Shown here piece after piece: positions 1-10,885 of a stretch of DNA of 64,000 nt; the stretch's first letter is position 1; every line of letters begins with the position of its first letter. The stretch is taken from assembly GCF_000204055.1 (NCBI RefSeq), contig NW_006768765.1, positions 2,252,583-2,316,582 of the forward strand. Direction: 5' to 3'. The translations under genes and the position numbers were made by a program. This DNA is from Melampsora larici-populina 98AG31 (Eukaryota; Basidiomycota; Pucciniomycetes; Pucciniales; Melampsoraceae). The notes under the pieces were generated by a model. The model saw only the letters and a program-made list of their open reading frames with translations, was not told where the DNA came from and made no database searches.

Positions 1-797
1 ATCATTACATATATTTGGCTGTTTGCTTCTCAACCAAAGCATCCGAAACTAGCAGCCAAATAGAAGTGAAGCATGACCTCAAGATCCGATCCGGATATCT
101 GTCTTGATTCTCAGCTGGCTCGGGTAGCAGTGGTGGTGGTGTATATTTCATGAGGAACACTATACCGGTGAAGACCCACATAGCTCCAGCATTGAAAAAG
201 AGGCGTAAGCTTTGATGACTATATGGAGTCGTTTGATCTGTGCGGAAAAGGTTGAACATGCCTCATCATTTGAGTCATCAGCCCATGAAAGCAAAAGCCA
301 GTCATGACAAGACAATTGTGCAAAATATCACATAGAAAATTGTTTTCAACCCTTAGAGTTCAGTTTCCGGGAGTCCAGGGTAGTCGTGATATGTTACTCG
401 GGTATGCACCAAAAAGGCGTTGTATGAGATAGTTCTGAATTCGCAGCGGGCGCAACTCACTTTGAAGGGAATCTTTCAAGTGTGCGTACAATTGGCGTTG
501 CGCGTCTCATTTATCAAGCTGGACTTCGATGACCTTACCGCTTTTGTCCTGTCTAGACACCACGTAGCATGCAGCCTGATTATTCAAGATGTGTCACAAA
601 TACATCCAACAGAGCTATTGCATGTCTCAGTGTTGTTTGACTTGTGATTGCAGCTTGGATACGAAGTCTTGGCCGATGTATTGAAAGCAAAAGATGATAA
701 AATTTCGAAAGATCGTCCGAGACTCACCGAAGTTCTCGTCAGACGCACCAGCTTGACTTCTATCAATAGCTCGTATTGCCAATTTTAGGGATCAAAC
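1..797. other. No supported gene
   Basis: Short open frames occur on both strands, including an 84-codon frame on the minus strand near the left edge. None has a recognisable domain, a convincing signal peptide or a consistent exon chain. The stretch probably serves as the upstream region of the secreted-protein gene that begins at 798. Confidence 0.5.
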
Positions 798-2970
798 ATG
801 AAAATGAGACCGTCTAGTGCTATTCTGCTTTCATCCTTGATTTTAATATTTGTAACCTCGCTTCTTTCCCTTCCCTTGGAAAATGAACTGGACGAGGCTC
901 TTTTAGCGGATAAAGTTTATTCTCACGGCCCTGATGCAGACCCGAGATCTGCACAGGATCCCAGAAAATCCTCTAGTAGTTCTTTGGTACCCAAGAAAAC
1001 AAGTTTGCAGAAAGGAACCCGTAAAACCAAGTTTCTAGAACAATTTTGGAAGGCAGCATTGGACCCACCACCAGAAAGTGCCAGTGAAGAAAATTGGAAG
1101 ATTTACTATAAAATCGCTCTCAAAGTGTTATATTTAAATGACCTGAACCCCAAAATCAAGGCGCTGGCCGAGGCGGTCACGGAATTGGGAGAATCATTTC
1201 CTTTGTTGGAGTACACTGATCAAGGAATAGATGCTTTTATGGTGCCGTATCTTTACCTCGCTCATAGTTGCCTTAGGGTCGTTTCATTGGGACTGGGGGA
1301 AAGAATCTGGGTCGTGGGTGTCTTGTCGTGCCTCAGATGGAAAATTCCAAAACAAAAAGAAGAGATAAAGTCAAATAAATTTATCTACACATCTGACATT
1401 GCCACTATCCGAGGGAATATTGAGACTTTCTTGTTAAGAGGTGAGACTTTCATTATTCAACTATATATTTTTGAATCTATAAAACCGTCTTAAAGTTATA
1501 CGCAACCTGACTTTCAGAGCAGCCTCTGGGAGAGATACTTCAGACGATGTGGCCTGATTTTCTTACCTATTCGAGTCTTGCAGACCAACATCCGGGTGAG
1601 TGATGAAGTTACAAAAAACAAGTGATGGTAGCTGACATTGGGGCTTGATTGACAGTTGTCTGGGAAGGACTCCAAAGAGCATCATTAGCAAACTTGATTC
1701 TACAACAAATCAGAACCTCTGCTATAATCCCATCGGACGAATTCAAAGGAATCATGAAGTCGTTTCTTCGTTTGCAAACTCCCATCGATGACTACAGGGC
1801 TTCGACATTCACAGATGATCTCGCAGGTCAACTTGTCAAGATGCTCAGTTCAACGAGGCCAACAAGCGCCCTTGCTGAAGAAACGGCCTTGGTTCGAATC
1901 CTATTGCATATGCAGGAGAACCACCTTCACAGCAGACTGAAGGTTCTACAATTAATCCGAGAACATAAAATTGGCAAAATAGTTTTCCGCGTTGACATTG
2001 GCCTTCAGCTTGGGGACAACCCGTTGGATTCTCCAGCAAACAGACTTTACAGCTTACTGAAGAATGTACAAAATCTTAATATTGAAGATTTCAACGACGC
2101 CTTGAAATCAATGATCGACCAAGAACTTCCGATACCCCAGTGGGGAAAGCTTCTCAGGATTCTCGAAGTGTCGAAGCCGCTGAACCGAGACATTTACAAT
2201 AGTGTGGATGCACTACTTTCTGACTCGGAGGGGATCACCGGGAAACTTGCAAGAGTCTTACACCAGCTCTACCCTAGAAGAGGGAATCGCAATATCTTCA
2301 GCCCGCCAGGGATCCTGGCTCTGATCTCAACCCGAGGTAAGTGGAGAAGTTCAGATGTGTCAATGCGAAATCCTGATTGACATGCGTTTGTTTTGTGGAT
2401 ATAAATCTAGCGCAAGACCTCAAAGAAGCCATTCATAGGCAAGAACTTGAAAAGAAACTTGTCTTCGAAGGAATTTTATCAGCTCAAGTTATTGAGCCTT
2501 TTTCAAAATTCTTGATGTGGAATTTCAAAGGCGACAGAAAACCAGAGTTGAGGCGTTATTTACAAACAATATACGTCCAGATTATGTCAAGAGAAGACAC
2601 TCTGAATGCGCTCAAGTCGAGTGACACCATCATAGAATATATTCTACGCATAATTTTTCTCAAAAACAATAATCAGAAACTTCTTAGATATCTATCCAAC
2701 AAGATTGCCTTCGAATTGCTTTCATCGCGGGTTGTTGAACTGCTCATAGCATCACGCAAAAAATTATCACATCAGACTTTTGAATCCCATCTTCAAAAGT
2801 TTGAACAGGTCAGTCATTTTGTTTGGTTGGAAGCATCTTAACAATTGGTGAGTTGGATATTGATTCCAGATTTCAACTTTCTGTAGGAGCTCCTTGAAGA
2901 ATTCGAAACGGTTCTAATTATGAAGATGGTTCGTCAGCGAACAGATTCTACCAGCTTTGTTCATGAATGA
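798..2970 (+). CDS. Large secreted protein, 627 aa, unknown function
   Basis: Five exons at about 798-1440, 1518-1595, 1656-2336, 2411-2808 and 2887-2970, all with GT-AG introns that keep one frame to a TGA stop. The protein starts with a basic n-region (MKMRPSS) followed by a hydrophobic core of about 18 residues, so it should be secreted. The mature part is alpha-helix-like, leucine- and lysine-rich, with few cysteines, no further membrane segment and no domain I recognise. The start was chosen because it is the ATG directly before the signal peptide. Rust genomes encode large, helical, lineage-specific secreted proteins, some of which act in the host, but nothing here proves an effector role. 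It lies upstream of a second secreted-protein gene in the same orientation. The exon chain is well supported by frame; the function is unknown. Confidence 0.75.
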
Positions 2971-3694
2971 GATTCAATTTCCTGGCCAAACTATGATGAT
3001 GATTGTGTCCACACAGACATAAAGTTGAAATTGAACCCCAAACTTGATAGATAGAGGTTTATATTATCTGAACTTGTAGCAAAATCAATGGTGTTCACTT
3101 GAGTGTGGTTGACCTTGCTCTGACACCAAAATATCTTGGTCTGGTATAGCAAGGATATACAACATTGAGCGGTAGGACTGATGGTCTGCGCATTATTTTC
3201 AGTGTATCTCAGAGTGGTATCTTAATATGACCCCTATTTCCCCCTTTTGCTCATTTGGATTTTTGGTCCTCTACCAACTCGGCCGGGAAACTGGACAAGT
3301 AGTGAGATTGACCGTAGCAGATCTTCCCATCAAGTGAAGCCTCCTTTCTTACTAGTATTGCAGATGGACTGATTCTTGAATACCAGAAGGATCCGATCAG
3401 ACTTTGAAGAAATCATGCGGTTAGAACGCGCGCTGGATTCTCCAGTCCTCACATGTCTTGAATATGCGTAGTTATACTAGAGTGAAATTTCAGGAGATGG
3501 ATCTCTGATGTATCAATTTACAAATTGAAATGTTAATACTTGACAAACTCCTTGATCGGCTGCCAAAGTGTTATAGGAGCTATAAATGTGGTGCCTCTTT
3601 TTCGACACAAGAAAAGAACTAAATATAATTTTACGTCCGAATTGATCAAGAGATTGAGTCCAGATAAATCTTTCAAAGAAGACTTTCTTGAAAC
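2971..3694. other. Intergenic; probable promoter of the next gene
   Basis: No coding potential seen. A TATA-like CTATAAAT lies about 110 bp before the ATG at 3695, a plausible but unproven promoter element. Confidence 0.4.
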
Positions 3695-4393
3695 ATGGTG
3701 GCTTTAAGACTTTTAAAATTTACTTTTGTTCTTACTGCCTTCAGCTATGTGGCAATTGGAGGTCCGATTAATCACAAAAATGATAACCAAAATGGTAACG
3801 TTATTGATCATTCTATTTAATTTCTTTGAAGATTATGAAATATCGCAAGAGAGTATCAGAATATCAAAGGCTAAAACCTTTTTCATGGTTTTGGAAAAAT
3901 AGGGCTCAGTGTCGATAAGTTAATCAAAGTGGATTGTATGGAAACTCACTTCGCAGAGTCAGAAATATTTTCTGAACCAGAATTCCCTGGAGAAGAAGCT
4001 CTGGTAAGGCAAAGGGAAAAGTTAACTCACAGACCCTTCAAAATCGGTGGTAAGTCACAAAGTTTTATTATTTGAATTCCAGAGCTATGACTGCTTGTAA
4101 TTGAATCGCTGACCTTTGATGTTTTTGTATGAAAGTCATGGCTCCTGAAGTGTGCGCTGCCTCTTCAGAAAAGAAAAAGATGATCCAAGTGAAAAGTAAG
4201 TAATTTGGTTGAGATCCAGAATTGCTTCAGAAGGTATCAATGATTTCTAACATCTTGATGACCATATGACATAGAGAAACATCCATTCAAGAGTCATGAA
4301 TCAAATAAAAAGGCATCACACCCCGGGAGCCTTTTGAAGGAAGACATTGTTTTCAAGAAATCCACATTGAATCCTAACATTGTTTTAAGCTAG
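3695..4393 (+). CDS. Small secreted protein, 141 aa, four exons
   Basis: Each exon is too short to stand out alone. Exons at about 3695-3794, 3903-4049, 4136-4195 and 4275-4393 join through canonical introns (GTAACG, GTAAGT and GTAAGT donors; all acceptors AG), and every junction is phase 1. The first 24 residues (MVALRLLKFTF, then VLTAFSYVAIGG) form a clear signal peptide. The mature protein is small, hydrophilic and lysine-rich, with only two cysteines. It ends in TAG. No homology is recognised. Size, secretion signal and position next to another secreted-protein gene make it a candidate rust effector or cell-surface protein by inference only. Confidence 0.7.
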
Positions 4394-5305
4394 TTGCATC
4401 CAAGGAGCTCTTTATCTTTTTACTTTTGATGTTTGAAGATGTATTAAAAATTCCTCTATGTCAAAATCATTGATTTCAGAATATATAAGATTTACTTGAG
4501 AGGAAGTCCTCAGTCATCCACTTAATGTTTGCTCATAAATGTCCACATAACAGCATCCACAATGGTAATGACATCATACACGTGAAAGACTGTGGCCGCG
4601 CCCAAGAGGCCTTTGTGAACCTTATGTTCAGGTTAGGTTTCATGACGTCGGTCCTGGCCATGTGAGCCTGGAGAATAAGGTCCCCGGTCAGTCAGGGTTG
4701 GGTCCGGGTAACAGCCCTACCATGCCACCGCCAAATACAGCAAATACAAGGCTGTATAGGTGGTAGGCACACACCTGCTCTAACCTAGCTCAAGATATAG
4801 GACCAATAGCCAACCCAGATGTTTGGCAGCACTATTGGATCACCACCCAGAACAATATAACAGTACAGTTGATCCAGCCTAGTCACAACCACAGGCCGGC
4901 CCCAAGGCCCAAATTTTCAACCCTCCAGTAATAGCCAAGTAGGGTATTTTGCTAGAAGTTTTTTTGCATCTTATTACCACTTTTGACTCACTTGATCTCA
5001 GCTTTGTTGATTTGTACTTGGACTATCAAAGCAACAGCTTCAAATGCAAATCCTTCCTGGACTCAAAAGCTCTCTTTGAGGATGTTCACAAGTGGTGTCC
5101 AGTGTCAAGGATCTGGATGTATTTTCAAAAAGTCAATTGGCATATGGACGTCTATTGGTGAGTCTCTGATCATTCTTGGCTTCTTAACTCACTATCCATC
5201 ACTGATACCTTGTCATTTTCAACACTCAAGACTTGGTATGACCGGGTACCAGATGAAAAATTGACCAAGAGATACTGCTTGCATTGATGCATACCACAAA
5301 ACACC
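4394..5305. other. Repeat-derived spacer left of the hAT element
   Basis: No gene seen. GC-richer patches around 4600-4930 look repeat-derived. A segment of about 33 bp near 4860-4895 reappears in inverse orientation near 10360-10393 (core GACTGGATCAACTGT on one copy), so the same dispersed repeat flanks both sides of the hAT insertion. Confidence 0.35.
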
Positions 5306-5641
5306 CAATACCAAAACCGCTGCGCAACACAACAAAATACGACCAGATCCCATTGTGTTGCGCTTTTGGCGCAATATTACACTGCAAAATGTACCGCAAC
5401 GGTACATGAAATTTTTTCTCTTGATGTTGTGGTGCGGATGAGGCGCAATATTTTCGCAATATTGACGCATTATTGCGCAGAGAGCAATATTGCGAAATTG
5501 AGGTCAATTTTGCAATATAGAGCTCAATATTGTGCTAAAGACTTTCTCGTGGATACTACTTGTATTGAAATTTGGGAAATAACAAAGTAAAAACATGTTG
5601 TAGCTTATTCCAAAAAATGGAATAAAGGACTACAAAAGATA

Positions 5642-8600
5642 TTATTTTCTTTTCTTTTTGGCTACACTGTCAATATAGAGTTGATCAGATTTTGTGGCTT
5701 CTGCAAAATCCCCGTCCGGTACTACTCCCTCCTTTAGCCAAGCCTGAGCTCCCACGAGCCGCTCCATTGTCTTAGGAAGCATCCCACCTCGTGAAGGGGT
5801 GCAGATATCAGCCGCCGCCAAAAACATCCGTTCGCAGGCACACAACGTGGCCGAAACCGACAGGTAATCACGTGCGAGATGAGCAAGAATGGGGAATTTG
5901 TGTTGATGTTCCTGTCAAAAACAAAATACATTAGAATGTGGCAGTGAAAAGGTAGTACTAGAAAAAGAGATACTAACCTTCCACCAACCCAAAGGGGTTT
6001 GGCCCTTATTGATCGGGCATTTCCCATTGAGATAATCTTCAAGCTCAGTATTGGCCTTATAATTAACTGCGTCTGCAACTCCAAATATGTCGAATTTGTC
6101 AAGGTGGGTCAAAGCCGGTTCATTATCAGTTGGTGGACTTTCCTGTTGCTCCTCTGATTCATCCAAGCGACTCTTGAACGCTTCCTCAATAGCAATATTA
6201 GCAGCTTCTTCTTGTTTGGGGTAAAACTTGGTGAAGAACTTCCCTCGAAGGCAAGGGTTAAGTATGGTAGCCAATACAATACTTTGGCATTCAACCGCTT
6301 TGTCACGGTATTTTGTTAGCCAATTAATCATCTCTTCAATTGCCTTTGTAATGCTTGAGTAATCCGACGATTCAGTTTGAAGGGCCTTGAGTTCGGAAAT
6401 GACACGCTGGTATTCGGCCAGCACAATACAACCGGTGGGTCCATTACCCTCGACTCGTGCTGTAGCGTCTACAAAGGTCTACCAGAATTCATTGAAAGTT
6501 AAACACCAGGTATGTCAGTCAGATAGTCCTATAGAAAAAGGTCAATGTGCTCACCTTCAATACTTTATTGACAAGTTCAACTGCATTCCATTCAGCCGGT
6601 GAGATCGTAACCCCCTTGAAAAAACGTGCCTTGCGATCCGCCGCTAGCATCGAGTCAATTACCTGTAGATACAGTGTGTCAGATGATAATCAAGATGATA
6701 GACAAGAAGGAAATGAATGAAAATATAGAATAGGGAAAACATACCTCATGAGCCTCACATGCCACCTTCCGGCTCTGGTAGTGGCTATTCCACCGAGTCT
6801 TGCAAGGACGCATGAGCATTTGCCCTTTGTATCCCATCCGAGTAGCTCGTGACTTGAAATCACAGCGCCTGGCTGCGCTGCTGGCGATTTGACCACTACA
6901 CAGCCAACAAAGATGCCTCGGATTAAAAAATCTGAGGTATCATCGGACTCAAATCCTCGGACAGAATCTTTCCGAGGTTTTGATCCGAGGTATCCTTTAG
7001 CGCCAAAAAATACCTCAGATCAAATCCTCGGACAAGATCTGTCCAAGGGTTTCCATCCGATGATGCCTTGGATTTTGCAATCCGAGGCATCTATGTTGGC
7101 GGTGCTAACTGTATTGACCTGCATAGAAAATCAGGTCAATGAGTTCTTTATCAAAAAAAATAAGTGAAGAAGAAAAACAAAACGAAATTCAAAGAAAGAG
7201 AAGAACAAAAATATATATAAGGAAAGACAAAGTGACAGAACTTGCCTTCACAAGTGCAACAGCAACCAGATCCGCCTTGTCACAAACATCATCCTGGGTT
7301 TGATCCTCATCATCATCAACCCCGTCAGGCTTTTCAGGTAAGCCTTCATCGGATTCATCTTCTTCATCAGAATCCTCTTCATACATTTCAATAGCATCAT
7401 TGCCATTATTAACCTGAAGAGACGGAATAGGGAGAGCAACACCATGTGGAATTGTTGATTTGGTGGTGGTAACCTTCTGACCAAGGACTTTGAGGCCATG
7501 CCCGACTGTGAGATTCAGTTTGTGGGCATAGCAGCGGATATGGTGAACTGAACTATCCCAAGTCACTGGATTGTCGGCAGTTGCAAACATAGATTCGAGT
7601 TCGAGAGCCATTGGATTGTTATTTACGCCACTGTCGGTAGTTTGGCATAACATGTAAGAGAAGTAAAGTGATGGTTAGCCAAATAGTACTTTAGAACAGA
7701 GTGGATATGAAAATATACGATGAGAAAGATATAAAAAGATATGAACGTGAGATGAATGTGAGACTTATCTTTTCATGAAGACCTTGACGAGTTAAGAACC
7801 GTCCAATTGGTCTTGCCAAGAGAGCCCCGAAGTGCCTCCAAGCAACCATCTTCAAAGTTAGGTGAGTCGATTTACAATTCCAGTTTTCGTCGATGTAGTT
7901 TGCGGTTGCTCCAATAAAGGAGTAGCAATTACCTTTAGTAGTCCAAACGTTGTGAATTAGGCAGAATTTGCCTTTATTCATCTGTTCAGATACATATTAT
8001 AAATGATATCAATAGAAATATAAATCAGGAAAAACAATTTTACTTAAAGTGCTTACCTTGATGGTATTGATAGCTTTATTGTGTAAGTCCGAGTAAAGTA
8101 TGACCGACTGTTGTGCGGCCCACGTCTTGGAACGTACCACAGCACCTCGATTGATTGTATGGAAAGCTGCTCGAAGGGTTGGGTCTTCGAATCGAGCCCA
8201 AGGGAGGGCATGCCGAACAACCCACAAAACCAAGAGCATGTTCAGCAGGTCGACCGTAAACGTAGGCCCACTGATAAAGTCAGATAATGTTCCTCTGTCG
8301 TTTTTATCAACCTTCTCCTGCTTGTCATGATATGAAGGAGGGAGGGACATGCCAGCAGCGATGGCCTTATGTCGCTGTTTGCACTGAGGACGAGCTGCGC
8401 TGCCATCGCGATGGCCCCATAAGTTGAAATAAGAGGTTTTGGTTTTGTCGCCTGTGAAAGTTTGGTGACAAAACCAACACTTGTACATGCGGCCCTTGAA
8501 ACCAAAGGAAAAATTGATGGTTAGTAAAATATAGAGACAAATAAAAAATAAACTTACATTGGGTGGATGAAAATAATCCAGAAGCTCCTTCACATCATCG

Positions 8601-9417
8601 GTCCGAGCCTCATTGTAGGCAGGTTCTTTGTTGGATTTGATGAACTCTACTTCGCTGTCGGACTCTTGAGACACATTGATATCTTCTGGTACTTCAAAGA
8701 CCTACAGTAAACGATAGGAAGAAACAGGTATAGAGTAAACAATTAGAAGAAAAATTTAAAACCCATGAAATAGATGAAGGTAAAATTAAAACTTACATCT
8801 GTGTTCGATTTCTTTGACTTTGATGTTTGAGTGATGCTGCCTGAGAGACTTCCGGTTGGCGATCTGGCATGATTGCTAGTTGAAAACCGAGCCTGGAAGT
8901 GATAATAAGAACATATAACAATTAGTTCTCCAAAGAAATTAGAAAGAAAAATATAAACATCACGAAAAAGATGAATGAAAGAGTAGGACTTACGTTGACA
9001 TTTGATTTCTTTGATTTTCGAGGTGTGCCGCCCAATAGACTTCCTGTTGGCGACCTGGCATGTTTGCTAGTTGTTGACCGAGTCTAGAAGTATTCACAAT
9101 ATCATGGATCAGTTAATTCTCCAAATCGTTCTTGGATATCAAGCAACTTGACATACCTTCTTGCCTTTTGAAACAGGTGTTGTCTTTTTGCTAACAGGCG
9201 GTCGAGGCGAAGCAGGACGATGGGAAAGGTGGTTTGGATTGTCATCGTCAGGAGTTGTTTGTTGAGTAAGGGCCATACGCGAGTCGTTCGGAGTAATGAT
9301 GAACCCTGGCTGTGTGCAAATAGGGCTTGCCGGCCGAAGGGTTCTAGTGGAGGTCTGTCCTGGAATCTGGAGCCTACTTTGGGATCCGGTTTGGGATGAG
9401 GATTGGGAGAGGGGCAT
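5642..9417 (-). pseudogene. hAT transposase (BED finger, hAT dimerisation domain), MITE-interrupted
   Basis: Eleven exons can be chained from ATG at 9417 to TAA at 5642: 9417-9157, 9083-8994, 8892-8797, 8701-8558, 8494-8057, 7981-about 7770, about 7653-7246, 7118-6745 (split by a MITE), 6662-6555, 6478-5978, 5911-5642. In order the product has a Ser/Pro/Thr-rich N-terminus, a BED-type zinc finger (CWFCHQTF followed by a His/Cys-bearing loop), a helical region, an acidic insertion, RWNSHYQ, and the C-terminal hAT dimerisation block (FPILAHLARDYLSVSAT). Two lesions are visible. The donor after exon 6 reads ATAAGT instead of GTAAGT, and a 207-bp MITE sits in exon 8. Otherwise the frame is open, so the copy was active recently. 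Confidence 0.85.
6899..7105. mobile_element. Palindromic TA-flanked MITE nested in the hAT transposase exon
   Basis: The two ends form long inverted repeats. The left arm contains GCCAACAAAGATGCCTCGG and the inverted right arm GCCAACATAGATGCCTCGG, and pairing continues for at least 50 bp. It is flanked by TA at 6897-6898 and at 7106-7107. Deleting the element plus one TA rejoins the hAT reading frame exactly (codons read V-N-T-V-S-G-Q-I-A-S-S). TA target duplication and long inverted repeats point to a Tc1/mariner-type MITE. A decayed relative lies near 16.47 kb. Confidence 0.85.
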
Positions 9418-9858
9418 GGTGGTGATTGAAGTGAAAGTAGATGAGATGATCAGAATGTATTTGGTTCAAAGTTGAAGAAACGATTTGATGATAAAAAAAA
9501 CTCACCTTTCCATACTAAAGGACCGAATTGAGATCCAACCACATTCTGGCCATAGGTGATAGTTCTTCCAGGGGCTGTTGTAGCTGTGGTTGAGTGCGCC
9601 ACCTTCCATATTGGGAAGATGGATTGTTTGTGGAGGTGTTGAGCTTGCAAGTCGAACGCAGGGATAGGTAGCTGGCTAGGTTCACTCTGCAATATATAGA
9701 ATATATCGGAGTGAACCGAAATTGTGTTGCGGGTTTCTGAGAACCCGCTTTTTTGGCCCCGGATTGCGCTGCACTGGCTCCGCTATATATTGCGGGGCCA
9801 TTGCGGGGCCAAGAACCGCACCGCAAACACTATAAGTTGCGGAGCGGTTCCGGTATTG

Positions 9859-10515
9859 AAACACCATCATGAGATTTGGCATGATGTGTGACCCTCAAAG
9901 GGCTTTTCTTGTCTTATCTTGCTGTTTCCATCTTTTTTGCATCTTCCGTCTCATTTCTTCATCTCCATGTACACAACCCACCATTGTTATGTACTTGATG
10001 AATTGTGATGAGCAGAACTTGCGCTGAGGGTTGCTTGTGCTGAGCCATGCTTGTGCTTCTCATAAGGTACTTAAGTAGGTACTTAAGCGGACACATAAAT
10101 GCACGGGCGCCTAGGCTAGGCAGTTAAGGCCTTAAGGTAAGTACTCATGTACTTAATATTAGGCCGGTTAGGTACCCAGGCCCAAATATTGGAGTTCGGG
10201 GAAAAAAAAATTGAAAAAAATTGGCCAATCAGATTGGCTTGCCAAGTCATTTCTAATACTTACACCCTATTCCTAACCCAAAAATGACTTATTACATGTC
10301 ATTTATTTATAGGGGTTGTGTGTATAACGTTGTGTAACTGAATTTTGTTTTTGCAGAGCGGTTGTGGTCGTGACTAGACTGGATCAACTGTGCAGGTTCT
10401 GGCCTCCTCCATATTTTCACCAACCACCTTACCACCACCAAATTACACATCAAAGCCAGTTGGCCTTGGGCATGTATGGATCTCTACTCCATCACTGAGC
10501 TCATCCAAGAAGGTA
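9859..10515. other. Repeat-rich spacer
   Basis: No gene seen. The 10060-10200 stretch carries repeated short palindromes around GTACTTAAG and GGCCTTAAGG. Part of 10360-10393 is shared in inverse orientation with about 4860-4895. Confidence 0.35.
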
Positions 10516-10885
10516 AGGGCCCATTTGGCTGGAACCCAAAAACAGTTTTTGGTTGAAAACACCATCAAAGCCAAAAACTGTTTTTGGGTCAAAATGGGTT
10601 TTCATTTTCATCAAAAACACCGGCATCTGGCAACTTCATTTGATCAAAAGAAAAAACCATTTTTGATCAAAAACTCTTCAATTTTGAAAAACAGCCCTGA
10701 GGCTGTTTTTGAGACCAAAAACAGTATTTGCCCCTCTACTTTGATCTTTCAATGACCTTTTCAGTTGACTGTTTGGTAATTGTATCACCAAATTTCACGT
10801 TTTTCAATCCGCCCCTTGAAAAAGGGGCAGATTGAAAAAACATTTTTGTGTAACAATTTTTGGCTAAATCAGCCAAACGGGCCCT
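10516..10885. mobile_element. MITE with AGGGCCC-type inverted ends
   Basis: The left end reads AGGGCCCATTTGGCTG and the inverted right end AGGGCCCGTTTGGCTG (one mismatch in 16). The interior is rich in CAAAAACAG/CTGTTTTTG palindromes. There is no coding capacity beyond chance. A clean target duplication is not visible, so superfamily assignment is open; GGGCCCGTTTGG-type ends occur in some hAT-like MITEs. Confidence 0.65.

Larger units (their letters stand above)
5306..9858 (-). mobile_element. hAT-superfamily DNA transposon, nearly complete
   Basis: Imperfect terminal inverted repeats of about 22 bp: the left end begins CAATACCAAAACCGCT and the inverted right end begins CAATACCGGAACCGCT, both followed by a CGCAAC core. 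The ends are flanked directly by AAACACC on both sides (7 bp exact, 8 bp with one mismatch), which fits the 8-bp target duplication of hAT elements. Subterminal regions are dense in GCAATAT/GCGCAATATT motifs on the left and related GCGG/ATAT motifs on the right, as expected for transposase-binding subterminal repeats. The element carries a single multi-exon transposase gene on the minus strand, interrupted by a MITE. Length is about 4.55 kb. Confidence 0.85.

Noticed and set aside
5..259. Minus-strand 84-codon frame at the left edge as a partial gene
   Set aside because: It closes with a stop inside the window, has no domain, and no exon partners could be chained to it.
6890..7167. MITE sequence as an extra hAT intron using the AG at 6896-6897
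   Set aside because: Possible as a splice outcome, but frame analysis shows coding sequence on both sides of the TA duplication, so it is an insertion in an exon.
10390..10755. 121-codon plus-strand frame as a gene
   Set aside because: Most of it is the palindromic interior of the AGGGCCC-ended MITE.
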